A DNA stretch of 64,000 nucleotides from Truepera radiovictrix DSM 17093 (lineage in GTDB: Bacteria > Deinococcota > Deinococci > Deinococcales > Trueperaceae): positions 1,865,001-1,929,000 of the forward strand of contig NC_014221.1 in the NCBI RefSeq assembly GCF_000092425.1, written 5' to 3'. The position numbers were made by a program, and so were the translations under genes. This document shows positions 53,406 to 61,907 of this stretch, piece by piece. The notes under the pieces are model-generated. The model was not told where the DNA came from, searched no databases, and was given only the letters and a program-made list of their open reading frames with translations. Position 1 is the first letter of the stretch, and every line of letters begins with the position of its first letter.

Positions 53406-54128
53406 CTAGACCACCTGACGTACCGGGAGGCGCGGCGGGTAGACGGGCAGCTCGAGCAGCGTCCCCCCCTCCCCCGACAGCGCCGCCGCCACGAACGCCC
53501 GCGCCAAGGCGTCGGGGTGGATGAGGTGCCGCGCCGCCTCCTCCGAGAGCCGCGCGCGGTTGGTGCGCGTGTCGACGGTGCCCATCGGGAAGATGATCCC
53601 GACTCCCACATGGCTGCCCTGCAGCTCCGCGTCGAGCGCGCGCAAAAAGCTCGCCACGGCGCCCTTGGCCGCCGCGAAGAGGCTGCGGCCCGCCGCCCGC
53701 TCCCCGTACGCCTCCCCCGCGGCGATGCCGGCGATAAAGGCCTCCTCGCGCCTCCTCAGGGCGGGCAACACGGCCTTGACGGTGTAAAAGAGCGTCTGCA
53801 CGTTCGTCGCAAAAGCGCGCTCAAAGTCGGCCTCGTGCACCTCGTCGACGCGCCCCATCACCACCTCGCCGACGAGGTGCACGAGGCCGTCGACGCGCCC
53901 GAACTGCGCTTCAGCCTGTGCGACGACCGCTTGGGCGCTCCCAAAGCTGCTGAGGTCGGCTTCGAAAGCGGGGGTGTTAAAGCTGTGGGCCCGCCCCGTG
54001 ACGCGCACCGCCTCGCGGTCGATGAGCACGAGCTGCGCGCCCTCGCGGCGAAAGGCAGCTTCGACCGCCCCAGCCACGGTCCCCCCCGCGCCGGTTATCA
54101 AGATCACCTTGTCTCGCAGTGTGCGCAT
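53406..54128 (-). CDS. Short-chain dehydrogenase/reductase
   Basis: A 240-residue Rossmann enzyme. The cofactor motif is VILITGAGGTVAGAVEAAF (about 8-26), a TGxxxxxG variant, and the D that prefers NAD(H) follows in LVLIDREAV. The usual YxxxK catalytic pair is not evident: the region reads EAYGERAAGRSLFAAAKGAV, with Y and K not at the standard spacing, so activity is uncertain. ATG 54128 follows AAGGAGGTG. Upstream lie a 12-bp palindrome and a copy of the 17-bp inverted repeat. Confidence 0.85.
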   Translation of the reverse strand: MRTLRDKVILITGAGGTVAGAVEAAFRREGAQLVLIDREAVRVTGRAHSFNTPAFEADLSSFGSAQAVVAQAEAQFGRVDGLVHLVGEVVMGRVDEVHEADFERAFATNVQTLFYTVKAVLPALRRREEAFIAGIAAGEAYGERAAGRSLFAAAKGAVASFLRALDAELQGSHVGVGIIFPMGTVDTRTNRARLSEEAARHLIHPDALARAFVAAALSGEGGTLLELPVYPPRLPVRQVV

Positions 54129-54144
54129 GCCGCACCTCCTTATG

Positions 54145-54156
54145 CTCATGCATGAG
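54145..54156. promoter_or_regulatory. 12-bp palindrome upstream of the dehydrogenase
   Basis: CTCATGCATGAG is a perfect palindrome 17 bases before the start codon. It could be an operator. Confidence 0.35.
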
Positions 54157-54312
54157 TTCACCCAATGCCGATGCTGAAACCGTGCCTAGCGCCGAGCGGT
54201 GACACCTCGAGAGGGGAGGTGACCCCAGCTTCAGCCGCTTGACGTACCTGTAGCCACGCCTCATGCTAACGGGCGACCGGGGGGCTGGGGTGCGCGAAAC
54301 CTTGACGCGGTT

Positions 54313-54329
54313 GTCGGGAAAAAGCTGAC
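54313..54329. promoter_or_regulatory. 17-bp inverted repeat, copy 1
   Basis: On the minus strand GTCAGCTTTTTCCCGAC, 185 bases before the dehydrogenase start. It has the same length and outer half-sites as copies at 60860 and 62443. Confidence 0.5.
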
Positions 54330-54417
54330 GCAGCCGCGCGTGCGCTACGAGGCTCTGAGGGGCGCTTGTGAGGATTTGACGCCTCACGAACGCGCGGTCG
54401 GGGCGCGCACCGCCTTT

Positions 54418-55248
54418 TCACCGTCCTCGGCGCGTCGCCCGCTCACCCCACAAAGACGCCCGCACGTCGACGTTGTAAACCACCTCCTCGACCTGCCACC
54501 GCGCCCAGGGCGCGCCGTCACCGAACCAGGTGAGCGCGCTCTTTGTCAGCACCGTGCGGCCCGCGAGCGCCTCCCAAACGAGCGCTTCGCATAGCCAGAG
54601 GGTTTTTGCGGCGTCCGCAGCCCCTTTGTAGCGCATCGCCTCCAAGAGGTGCAACAGGCCCGTCTCAGGATGAAAACGCGCCACGAAGCGCTCCTCGAGC
54701 CCGCCGAAGGGCACCACCAAGAGCGCCGTGGCCTCGTCGACCGCCTCCCAACGCACGCGCGGGTCGGTAATGAAAAGCGCGGGGAACCAGACGGCTTCGG
54801 CCCACCCCCCCAAGTTGGCGGCCTGGTCCACTTTGGGCCCCTCTACGACGCCAAAGGGCAGCTCGAGCCGGCTCGTGCCATCTACGTAGCGCTCCCTGAG
54901 GCGCACCACGGGGCGGCCGAAGAGCGTCACCTCGAGGTCGTGCCGGTAGCCCCGCCCCACGGCGTGGGTGAAGCGGAAGCGCGCTGGGAAGACGAGGCCG
55001 CCCAGGCGCAGCTTGGCCCGGCCCGTGACGACCGCCGAGGTGATCACCGGCACCCGCTCCCCGTAGAGGCGCCGGTAGAAGCGCGCTACGGGGGCGGGCA
55101 GCCCTTCCGGCAAGGGGACGGTGCCGAGCGCCGGCTCCGCCTCGGGGTAGGGCGGGAAGGGGGCGGGTCTGACCCGCAAACCGAGCGCACCGGCGGCGAG
55201 CGGGAGCGCGGCTACGCCGAGCGCGGTGAGGAGGCCCTTACGCGGCAC
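54418..55248 (-). CDS. DUF6544/DUF6920-like protein
   Basis: A 276-residue protein. An N-terminal hydrophobic segment (LLTALGVAALPLAAGALGL) precedes a beta-rich body: VARFYRRLYGERVPVITSAV, FPARFRFTHAVGRGYRHDLE, then RWEAVDEATALLVVPFGGLE. This looks like conserved membrane-anchored proteins of unknown function (DUF6544/6920-type). GTG 55248 lies nine bases after the upstream flavodoxin stop, so it is the last gene of a three-gene unit. Confidence 0.7.
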   Translation of the reverse strand: MPRKGLLTALGVAALPLAAGALGLRVRPAPFPPYPEAEPALGTVPLPEGLPAPVARFYRRLYGERVPVITSAVVTGRAKLRLGGLVFPARFRFTHAVGRGYRHDLEVTLFGRPVVRLRERYVDGTSRLELPFGVVEGPKVDQAANLGGWAEAVWFPALFITDPRVRWEAVDEATALLVVPFGGLEERFVARFHPETGLLHLLEAMRYKGAADAAKTLWLCEALVWEALAGRTVLTKSALTWFGDGAPWARWQVEEVVYNVDVRASLWGERATRRGR

Positions 55249-55257
55249 GGCGCGCCC

Positions 55258-55758
55258 CTATCGGGTGCCGGGGGCGCTCAGCGCGGCGGCGATCTCCCGC
55301 GCCCAGCCGCGAACCGCCTCCCAATCCCGAAAGTCGCCCTCGGGCGCCCCCACGACGCGCGCGATGAGCCGCTCGCCCCACCCCAAACCCCGCCGCTCGA
55401 GCTTGCCGACAAACACGCGGTGGTCGCGCACAAAGACCCCCTCGAGGGGCGCAGCGAGCCGCGCCGGGTCGTTGTCGGGTTGCGGGTCCGCCCCCAAGGG
55501 GCCGCTGCTAAAGACCCACACGGGCCGCGCGGAGAGCGCCTCGTGCTGCGCTTCGGCGAAGCGTTTGGCCTCCGGCAGCCAAGCCCCCATATAGATGGCG
55601 CTGCCCAGGACCACCGCGTCATACGGCGTTACGCTCACGTCACCCGCTGCCCCCTTGACCTCGGCGGTGTGCCCCGCCAGAGCAAGCTCTTCCGCCACGA
55701 CCTCGGCGATCTCCTGCGTGCTGCCGTGCTTGCTGGCGACAACCACCAAAACCTTCAT
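55258..55758 (-). CDS. Flavodoxin-domain protein (HemG-like), copy 2
   Basis: A 166-residue flavodoxin. The FMN loop is VLVVVASKHGSTQEIAEVVA (about 3-22), followed by YDAVVLGSAIYMGAWLPEAK and VWVFSSGPLG. It shares these motifs and the C-terminal GDFRDWEAVRGWA with the protein at 49826-50362, so they are paralogues. ATG 55758 follows GGAGG and overlaps the upstream membrane-protein stop by four bases. The cluster context suggests redox function in stress. Confidence 0.9.
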   Translation of the reverse strand: MKVLVVVASKHGSTQEIAEVVAEELALAGHTAEVKGAAGDVSVTPYDAVVLGSAIYMGAWLPEAKRFAEAQHEALSARPVWVFSSGPLGADPQPDNDPARLAAPLEGVFVRDHRVFVGKLERRGLGWGERLIARVVGAPEGDFRDWEAVRGWAREIAAALSAPGTR

Positions 55759-56153
55759 GTGCGCCTCCTGCTGGGCTCGGGCTGCTTTGCAGCCTCGGCG
55801 TTGCCGAACAAAAGCCCCGTAAAGACGATGCCGGCCCACGCCCAGTGCTCATGGGTGAGACGCTCGAGCCCCTTGAGAACCCCAAACGTCGGCCTCGACC
55901 ATAGGGCCCAGATGATCAACAGCGGGAACAGACCCAGAACGCTGAAGAGAATCAGCCCTGGAATGAGAAAGTCGGCAAAAAGGCTGCCCTCAAGCAGGCT
56001 AACGGGCATCCCTAACCCGCCTCCCGACGGGTCGGCGAGGAGGCTGTAGCCGCCAAAGAGGGCGTTCGCACTTAGCAAGAGCAGCAGCGCCATGAGCACG
56101 TAGACGCTAGCAGGGCGAGCCTTAGCGGCAGGTGCGCGGTTAGTGTTAGCCAT
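55755..56153 (-). CDS. Small membrane protein coupled to flavodoxin
   Basis: A 132-residue protein with about four hydrophobic segments (VYVLMALLLLLSANALFGG, FADFLIPGLILFSVLGLFPL, LIIWALWSRP, WAWAGIVFTGLLFG). ATG 56153 has GAGG six bases upstream; ATG two codons earlier is also possible. The stop overlaps the flavodoxin start as ATGA. No function is recognised. Confidence 0.75.
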   Translation of the reverse strand: MANTNRAPAAKARPASVYVLMALLLLLSANALFGGYSLLADPSGGGLGMPVSLLEGSLFADFLIPGLILFSVLGLFPLLIIWALWSRPTFGVLKGLERLTHEHWAWAGIVFTGLLFGNAEAAKQPEPSRRRT

Positions 56154-56455
56154 AACCATCCTCGTTCTCGTGGGCAGCACCGTCTCGCAGCGTCTCTAAG
56201 GGGTGCCGCACGGCTGTGCTCCACTTCGGTAGAGCACAGGAGAGCGGAAGCGCGCTCGAAGGCGTCAGCACGATGTTCCAGAGGAGCCTCTACCGACTGT
56301 AGAACACGCTTTAAAAGGGCGCGAGAAGGTGGAGCTGCGGCGGAGGCGCAGCAGCCCCTCGTCGGTAGGGTGTTGGGGCGACGAGAGGGGGTGGAGCTTG
56401 ACGACCACCCTCACCGCCGACACCTTCATAGACCGTACCCTCACGGCGTGCTCAA
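56154..56455. other. Intergenic region
   Basis: About 300 bases without a supported gene. It holds an inverted repeat CTCGTCG/CGACGAG with 14 bases between arms near 56358-56385, possibly regulatory. Nothing else stands out. Confidence 0.5.
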
Positions 56456-56728
56456 CTAGGTTTTGAAACGCGTCCCCCTTTCCGAACTAGCGAGGTCGCG
56501 CGTGCGCCGCCGACCCCAGGCGAAATAGGCGAGGGGACCGACGACGTTGACAAAGACCGCCACGCTCCAAAAGCTCCGCCGCCCCCGGATCTGCGCCGCA
56601 CGGCGGTGCGAAAGGTCCCAGAGGGCCGAGCTCAGCAGCGCGAGCTGCACGCCAGCCCCCAGGATCGTCGCGGTCTGCTCGCCGAGCGAGAGGTCTCGCC
56701 AGCTTTTGCGTCCTTTGGCAGGTATCAT
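56456..56728 (-). CDS. PLDc_N-type small membrane protein
   Basis: A 90-residue protein with two hydrophobic helices: GAGVQLALLSSALWDLSHR and FWSVAVFVNVVGPLAYFAWG, followed by RRR. This matches the phospholipase-D-nuclease N-terminal (PLDc_N) domain found in stand-alone small proteins. The role is unknown. Confidence 0.8.
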   Translation of the reverse strand: MIPAKGRKSWRDLSLGEQTATILGAGVQLALLSSALWDLSHRRAAQIRGRRSFWSVAVFVNVVGPLAYFAWGRRRTRDLASSERGTRFKT

Positions 56729-56839
56729 CTGGTCAGCGACGCTCTCACGTTAAAAAGAGACGTTCTGCTCGCACATTCTAAGATGAAATCCCGCTACCCC
56801 GTTGGGGTGAGACCGGCAGCGACGTTTCGTAAAACTGCC

Positions 56840-57367
56840 CTACCCGTCATCACTCACCTCCCCGTCGGGTTTAGGGGTGCTCAAGGGCGCGCTGAGCGGT
56901 TCTGCGGCGCCCGCTTGCGTCCCCTCGGTCCCGACGACACCTAGCGTCTCACCAACCTTGACCACGAACGTGTCCGCCAACTTGTCGTGCCAACCTTGGC
57001 GGTTGGCGTCAAAAAGCGCCCAGAGCCAACCGAGCCCGAAGGCGAGCCCGTTAAGCACGTAACCGAGGTAGCGCAGCACGGCGTCGGCGTCCGTGAGCGC
57101 ACCCCCGTCCACCTTGACCACCCGCAGGTTAAGCAGCATCTTGCCGGGTGTCTGGCCCTGATGGCGCGTCAGGAAGTACCACTGGTAGGCTAGGCCGAGA
57201 GCGAAACCGAGGGCGCCGCCGAGGCGCGAGTCGGAGCGGAAGAGAAGGCCGCTGACGACACCCAAGAGGAGGCCGTCGAGGATCAGCGCGATCAGGCGCT
57301 CCCCAATCCCAGCTAGGGTCTGTCTGACAGAAGGGCTGACTGATGTTTTAGGGTAAAGGCATGGCAC
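56840..57367 (-). pseudogene. RDD-family membrane protein, 5' end displaced by an insertion sequence
   Basis: From AGIGERLIALILDGLLLGVV the frame is a standard RDD protein: GLAYQWYFLTRHQGQTPGKM (the RDD-like motif TPGKMLLNLRVV) and RYLGYVLNGLAFGLGWLWAL. The IS interrupts it at 57316. On the far side, minus-strand 58266-58240 encodes MTTATTRTD, which joins exactly in frame through one CTAG, so the original protein had 167 residues. The remaining 3' part is open into the IS end, giving a possible hybrid start ([17 protein letters not shown]). Confidence 0.85.
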
Positions 57368-57735
57368 GGACGGACTTAAGCGAGAAACAGTGGCGAGCGT
57401 TAAAAGCGCATTTACCTGCGAATCCCCAACGCGGCCACGCCTACGTTGACCATCGCCGAGTTATCAACGGCATTTTGTGGCGGCTCAAGACTGGAGCACC
57501 TTGGCGAGATGTTCCTGAGCGCTACGGAGCCTGGCAAACCTGCTGGGACCGGTTCACGAGGTGGGAACGTAGCGGTGACTGGCAGCGCATCCTACAAGCC
57601 CTTCAAGCGCATGCCGACGCCACAGGCGATATTGACTGGGACGGAGCGGCCTTGGACAGCAGTCACATCAAAGCCCACCGGAGCGCTGCAGGTGCGAGAA
57701 AGCGGCCCGCCGAGGGCGAAAAAAGGGGGGCTTGA
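57361..57735 (+). CDS. IS5-family transposase, N-terminal frame
   Basis: A 124-residue first frame with DUF4096-type N-terminus: [20 protein letters not shown], then [20 protein letters not shown] and [17 protein letters not shown]. The first catalytic aspartate is in [15 protein letters not shown]. Near its end a run A6G6 (57719-57730) would allow a -1 slip into the second frame. Confidence 0.93.
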   Translation: MARTDLSEKQWRALKAHLPANPQRGHAYVDHRRVINGILWRLKTGAPWRDVPERYGAWQTCWDRFTRWERSGDWQRILQALQAHADATGDIDWDGAALDSSHIKAHRSAAGARKRPAEGEKRGA

Positions 57736-58220
57736 CAGATGAGTGGTTAGGCCACTCGCGTGGCGGGCATACCAGCAAAGTTCATGTCTGTGCTGATGGG
57801 AAGGTTCGCCCCCTGTCCCTTGTCGTGACCGCCGGGCAACGCAACGATGCCGCTTGGTTGGAGCGGGTGCTCGACGAGATACACGTACCACGTTTAGGTA
57901 GAGGGCGACCCCGAAAGCGCCCCTCACAGCTCCGCTTGGACCGGGCTTACAGCTTTAAGAAGCAGCGCCAAGGGTTGAGGCGACGGAACATTCGCTGTAT
58001 CAGCCCTGAGCGAGAAGACGCCAAAAAGCACCGGCTCGCCAAGGGCTCCAAAGGTGGGCGTCCACCTGCTTTTGATACCAAGGCGTACAAGGGGCGCAAC
58101 GTCATTGAGCGCTGCATCAACCGACTTAAAGACTTTCGTGCTGTAGCAACCCGCTATGACAAGCGGGGTCGGAACTACCTCGCGGGCGTGCTTGTCGCCT
58201 CCATTATCCTCTGGCTCTAA
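57732..58220 (+). CDS. IS5-family transposase, C-terminal frame
   Basis: A 162-residue second frame, expected as part of a frameshift fusion. It carries [20 protein letters not shown], the second aspartate in LRLDRAYS, and the glutamate motif [20 protein letters not shown] (the Y(2)R(3)E(6)R-like region). It is in the -1 frame to the first part across A6G6. Confidence 0.92.
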   Translation: MTDEWLGHSRGGHTSKVHVCADGKVRPLSLVVTAGQRNDAAWLERVLDEIHVPRLGRGRPRKRPSQLRLDRAYSFKKQRQGLRRRNIRCISPEREDAKKHRLAKGSKGGRPPAFDTKAYKGRNVIERCINRLKDFRAVATRYDKRGRNYLAGVLVASIILWL

Positions 58221-58314
58221 TCAGTCAGACAGACCCTAGGTCGGTTCGCGTTGTGGCGGTCGTCATGATGTGTCCCCTTTTGTCGAAACGAGGTTACAGC
58301 TTACGTTTTAGGTC

Positions 58315-59196
58315 TCAGCCGCCTCGCTCCACGGTGATGGCGCCCACCCCGCCGCGGACGCGCAGGTCCACGCGGTGCTCGGCGGTGTCGTAGTCCGGCG
58401 ACCGGTAGAGGTCGCCGTCGCGAACAAAGTCCCCCCGCACGCTCACCGCCCCGATACCCCGCGACACCTCGAGCCGCACCGCCACCCCCTCGGGGATGCG
58501 CACCGTCGCCGCCCCGACGCCCGTATCGAGCGCCGCCTCGTAGCGCCCGCGGCGCGGCAGCGTCAGCACCGTCTCCCCCACCCCGGTCGAGACCTCGAGC
58601 CCGGAGAGCTGCGCCTCCCTTAGCTCGAGGACGGCGCGCCCGACCCCCGTATCCAGGCTGAGCCTCACCGGCACGGACGGGTTGAGGGACAGCCGCCACG
58701 GCTGCCCGCCCCCCCGGACGCTCAGGCCGCGCTGCGCAGCGCTCTGCAGCGTAAAGACGGCTACCCCGCCGCGCTCCGCAAAGCGCTGCGTGACGCGCTC
58801 GTTGGGCCCGAGCGGCAACGTACCCGAGACCAAAAGACCGGGTTCGGCGGCGGTGTCGAGGTGCAAGGCGCTCACCCCGGTCTGAAGGTGCACCTCCGCC
58901 GAGCGCGCCCCCCCGAGCGGTTGCGCGACGCGCTCGAGGGTCGCGGCGCGCCCGAGCCACGCCGCGCCACCCCCGCTCGCGAGCACCGCCCCTAGCGCGA
59001 GCGCGCCGAGCACCACGGCGAGGCGGTAGCGCCCCCCCAGCAAGAGGTCCACCCCGGCGGCGATCAGCGCGAGCGGCCAGAGGTTGAGGAGCGCCCACCC
59101 GTCCACGCGCAACCAGCCCACACCGTTTAAGAAGAGGAGCAACCCCAGGCCGATGAGCACGAGCGGCAGGGGCCGCTGACGAACGCGCGACGTCAC
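58315..59196 (-). CDS. LiaF/DUF5668-like membrane protein with beta-repeat domain
   Basis: A 293-residue protein. Two or three hydrophobic helices come first (LPLVLIGLGLLLFLNGVGWL, LALIAAGVDLLLGG, LAVVLGALALGAVLA). The rest is a repetitive beta structure with strand pairs like LSLDTGVGRAVLELREAQLS, LEVSTGVGETVLTLP, LDTGVGAATVRIPEGVAVRL, as in LiaF/toast-rack domains. LiaF-type proteins sense or repress envelope stress systems. GTG 59196 lies three bases after the stop of the next upstream gene. Confidence 0.82.
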   Translation of the reverse strand: MTSRVRQRPLPLVLIGLGLLLFLNGVGWLRVDGWALLNLWPLALIAAGVDLLLGGRYRLAVVLGALALGAVLASGGGAAWLGRAATLERVAQPLGGARSAEVHLQTGVSALHLDTAAEPGLLVSGTLPLGPNERVTQRFAERGGVAVFTLQSAAQRGLSVRGGGQPWRLSLNPSVPVRLSLDTGVGRAVLELREAQLSGLEVSTGVGETVLTLPRRGRYEAALDTGVGAATVRIPEGVAVRLEVSRGIGAVSVRGDFVRDGDLYRSPDYDTAEHRVDLRVRGGVGAITVERGG

Positions 59197-59199
59197 GGT

Positions 59200-59868
59200 C
59201 TACACCCCCTTGGACCCCGGCCCCTCGGTCGGGGGCGGGAGGCGTCGCCCGCGCCAGAGGAGGAGGGCGCCGAGGGCGATGAGTAGAAGCGGCAGCGCGG
59301 GGCCGCCCCCACCGCTGGCGAGCAGCACGAAGAGCGCCAGCGCGAGCAAGCCGAGCGCCGGGAAGAGCGCCCAGCGCTGTTTGCCCTCCCCCTCCGGCAG
59401 CCTGTAGAGCACCCCGAAGGTCGCCGCGAGGCCGAGGAAGAGCGCGGCGCCCGCGTCCACCCCCAGCGCTGCCCCGAGAGCCGAAGCGTCAAGCCACGCG
59501 ACGACACCCAGCGTCAGGAGCACACCAGCCGGGATGAGCGCCCACCAGCGCCGCCGATCGTCGCGGTAGAGCGCGGCAAACCCCACCCCGATGAGCCCCA
59601 GGAAAAGGCCACCCGACGCCGCTCCTGGGACGAGCGTCGCGAGACCGAGGGCGAAGAGGGCAAACGCCGGCAACAGCGCCCACCAACGGGTGCGGTCCTC
59701 GCGGTAGACGAGCCAGAACGCCGCCCCGAGCCCGAGGAAGAGAAGCGCCCAGAGCCAAGCGCTCGCCCAAGCGAGCAGACCGAGGTTGGCCGCGAGAAAG
59801 AGGACGCCGACGCCGATGAGCAGTGCGGCGAGGCGCCGTGAGTGGGTGGGTGACCGGGGGGCGTGCAT
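59200..59868 (-). CDS. Polytopic membrane protein with internal threefold repeat
   Basis: A 222-residue membrane protein. Three repeats of about 50 residues share the pattern FLGLGAAFWLVYREDRTRWW, GLIGVGFAALYRDDRRRWWA, LGLAATFGVLYRLPEGEGKQ followed by ALxPAxxLLALGL. ATG 59868 has GGAGG. It lies directly before the LiaF-like gene with three bases between, so the two are probably co-translated. I recognise no named family beyond DUF5668-like helices. Confidence 0.8.
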   Translation of the reverse strand: MHAPRSPTHSRRLAALLIGVGVLFLAANLGLLAWASAWLWALLFLGLGAAFWLVYREDRTRWWALLPAFALFALGLATLVPGAASGGLFLGLIGVGFAALYRDDRRRWWALIPAGVLLTLGVVAWLDASALGAALGVDAGAALFLGLAATFGVLYRLPEGEGKQRWALFPALGLLALALFVLLASGGGGPALPLLLIALGALLLWRGRRLPPPTEGPGSKGV

Positions 59869-59904
59869 GATGTCCTCCGAAAAAATCCCGTAGCGCAGCG
59901 TTGG

Positions 59905-60333
59905 CTAGCGCGTAGGGGGTTCGCCGCGTTCCGCCGCCTCGCGGACGACCTCGAGCTTGACCTTACCGACGAGCGCCGCGAGCGCCCCCAAAGCGGCCAG
60001 CAGGGGCGCGGCCAGCGTGAGGATGCCCCCCGCCACCACCCCTAGGGTCAGCGGCACGCTGAGGAGCTCCTTGCCACCCCGCTTGATCAACACCCGCTTG
60101 GCGCTGTTTTCCTGTAACAGCGCCTCTATGCGTTCCACCAGCCCGCGCCCCGCGACCTCGACCTCCTCGACCCACGTGCGCTTCTTCGCCCCTGCAGCGC
60201 CGGTCGTCTGGGTGGTGGCCTGGGTCGTAGCCCCCGTGCTGCTCTGCTTGGTGTCCTGTGCGGTGCTCTGCGTGGTACCCGGTGTTCCGGTCTCGTTGGC
60301 CCTCCCCGTCGTTTCGTCCGCCTGCGTGTTCAC
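59905..60333 (-). CDS. DUF4342 family protein
   Basis: A 142-residue protein. The first ~50 residues are low-complexity (T, Q, G, A-rich). The DUF4342 domain covers about 52-135: WVEEVEVAGRGLVERIEALL, AKRVLIKRGGKELLSVPLTL, then a hydrophobic hairpin GVVAGGILTLAAPLLAALGA. The family is a small membrane-associated domain of unknown function often found with phage-shock or stress genes. Confidence 0.88.
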   Translation of the reverse strand: MNTQADETTGRANETGTPGTTQSTAQDTKQSSTGATTQATTQTTGAAGAKKRTWVEEVEVAGRGLVERIEALLQENSAKRVLIKRGGKELLSVPLTLGVVAGGILTLAAPLLAALGALAALVGKVKLEVVREAAERGEPPTR

Positions 60334-60372
60334 CGTCGCCTCCTCTGCCTTCGTCCGACCCCGCCGCTGGCG

Positions 60373-60789
60373 CTACGGCGTCCCCTGGTCGATGATGCGC
60401 GCGACCGCCGAGAGCTCGAGCCCGATCAAATAGAGCACGTCGTCGAGAGTAAAAAATCCCGACAGCTGGCCGTAGCGGTCCACCACCGGAAAGCGCCGCA
60501 CGCCGCGGTCTTTCATGATCTCGAGCGCCTCGAAGAGCCCGAGCTCCTCCTCTAACACCGTCGGGCGGGGGGTCATCACCTCCTCGACGGCAGTCGTTTT
60601 CGGATCGCGCCCGGCGGCGACGACCCTGAGCGCGATGTCGCGGTCCGTGAGGATGCCGCAGGGCTTCCCCCCTTCGACGACCACCAGGCAACCGACGTTG
60701 CGCGCCCTTAAAAGCTCCGCCGCCTCGAGGACGCTCGCGCGCAACCCCGTCGTCACGACCTCCTCGCGGGCAAAATTAAGCAAACTCAT
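60373..60789 (-). CDS. CBS-domain pair protein
   Basis: A 138-residue protein made of two CBS domains. The first ends in PCGILTDRDIALRVVAAGRD, the second in LSGFFTLDDVLYLIGLEL; VEEVMTPRPTVLEEELGLFE starts the second. Such pairs bind adenine nucleotides and sense energy state. ATG 60789 follows AAGGAGG by eight bases. A copy of the 17-bp inverted repeat lies 71 bases upstream. Confidence 0.93.
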   Translation of the reverse strand: MSLLNFAREEVVTTGLRASVLEAAELLRARNVGCLVVVEGGKPCGILTDRDIALRVVAAGRDPKTTAVEEVMTPRPTVLEEELGLFEALEIMKDRGVRRFPVVDRYGQLSGFFTLDDVLYLIGLELSAVARIIDQGTP

Positions 60790-60859
60790 CGTCCGCACCT
60801 CCTTAAGCCACGCTACGGCTTCCGGGGGGCGGCCGCATCCTCAGGGATGCCGACGGGGT

Positions 60860-60876
60860 GTCGGAGTTTTACCGAC
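60860..60876. promoter_or_regulatory. 17-bp inverted repeat, copy 2
   Basis: On the minus strand GTCGGTAAAACTCCGAC, a perfect 5-7-5 inverted repeat, 71 bases before the CBS gene start. Another GTCGG half-site follows four bases after the A at the end. Confidence 0.6.
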
Positions 60877-60891
60877 GCCCTGCGCGCGGGC

Positions 60892-61893
60892 TCAGGACGC
60901 GGGCAGCAGCACCGCCGAACCCTCGAGGGTCCCCGCCCGCAGCGCCTCGAGCGCTTCGTTGGCCTGCGCCAGCGCGAACGCCTGCACGTGGGGGCGTAAG
61001 GCGAGGGTGGGGAGGAGGGCGAAAAACGCGCGCGCGTCGTCGCGCGTCAAGTTGGCGACCGAGCGCACGGTGCGCTCCTCCCAGAGGAGCCGGTAGGGAA
61101 AGCTCGGGATGTCGCTCATGTGGATGCCGCCACAGACCACCGTGCCCCCCTTGCGCACCGCCGCTAGCGCGCGCACCACGAGCGGCCCGGCGGGCGCGAA
61201 GATGATCGCGGCGTCGAGCGGCTCCGGCGGCGCCTCGTCCGAACCCCCCGCCCAGGCCGCCCCGAGAGAGAGCGCGAAGCGCTGCCCCGCGGCGTCGCCG
61301 GGCCGGGTAAAGGCGTAGACCTCCCCCCCTTGGGCGCGCACGACTTGGGTGAGGATGTGCGCGGCGGAGCCGAAGCCGTAGAGCCCCAGGCGCTCTGCGG
61401 GACCCGCCAAGCGGAGCGCGCGGTAACCGATGAGCCCCGCGCAGAGTAGCGGCGCGGCCTCGAGGTCCGTAAAGCCCTCGGGCAGCGGAAAGCAGAAACG
61501 GTGGTCGGCGAGCGCGTACTCGGCGTAGCCGCCGTCTATGTCGTAACCGGTAAAGCGCGCGCGGTCACAGAGATTCTCCTGCCCCGCGCGGCAGTAGCGG
61601 CAGCCCCCGCAGGTCCACCCGAGCCAGGGCACCCCGACGCGCGCGCCGAGCTCGAGCCCGCGCACCTCCTCGCCGCACGCGCTGACCTCGCCGACGATCT
61701 GGTGGCCGAGCACGAGCGGCAGCTTAGGACGCGGCAGCTCCCCGTCAAGGATGTGCAGATCGGTGCGGCACACCCCGCAGGCGCGCACCTTGAGGAGCAC
61801 CTGGTGGGGCCCCGGCTGCGGGCGCGGCCGCTCTTGCAGCGCGAGTGGCGCGCGCGGCCGCTCGAGCACGGCCGCGCGCATGGTCTTTTCCAC
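60892..61893 (-). CDS. Zinc-dependent alcohol dehydrogenase
   Basis: A 333-residue medium-chain dehydrogenase. Catalytic zinc ligands are in RACGVCRTDLHILDG (about 37-51) and LVLGHQIVGEV (GHQ instead of the usual GHE). The structural zinc cluster is CGGCRYCRAGQENLC (about 95-109). The cofactor motif is reduced (LGLYGFGSAAHILTQVV). It resembles AdhA-like proteins of hypoxia regulons. GTG 61893 follows AAGGG; ATG four codons on is possible. It lies 14 bases after the stress-protein gene. Confidence 0.92.
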   Translation of the reverse strand: MEKTMRAAVLERPRAPLALQERPRPQPGPHQVLLKVRACGVCRTDLHILDGELPRPKLPLVLGHQIVGEVSACGEEVRGLELGARVGVPWLGWTCGGCRYCRAGQENLCDRARFTGYDIDGGYAEYALADHRFCFPLPEGFTDLEAAPLLCAGLIGYRALRLAGPAERLGLYGFGSAAHILTQVVRAQGGEVYAFTRPGDAAGQRFALSLGAAWAGGSDEAPPEPLDAAIIFAPAGPLVVRALAAVRKGGTVVCGGIHMSDIPSFPYRLLWEERTVRSVANLTRDDARAFFALLPTLALRPHVQAFALAQANEALEALRAGTLEGSAVLLPAS

Positions 61894-61907
61894 GAGACCC
61901 TTTTACC

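Larger units (their letters stand above)
57317..58235 (+). mobile_element. IS5-family insertion sequence (IS427-group type), 919 bp
   Basis: Terminal inverted repeats GGTCTGTCTGAC and GTCAGACAGACC are perfect over 12 bp. The element is flanked by CTAG on both sides (57313-57316 and 58236-58239), the target duplication known for the IS427 group. The ends are intact and the transposase frames are undamaged apart from the programmed-type shift, so it may be active. Confidence 0.93.
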
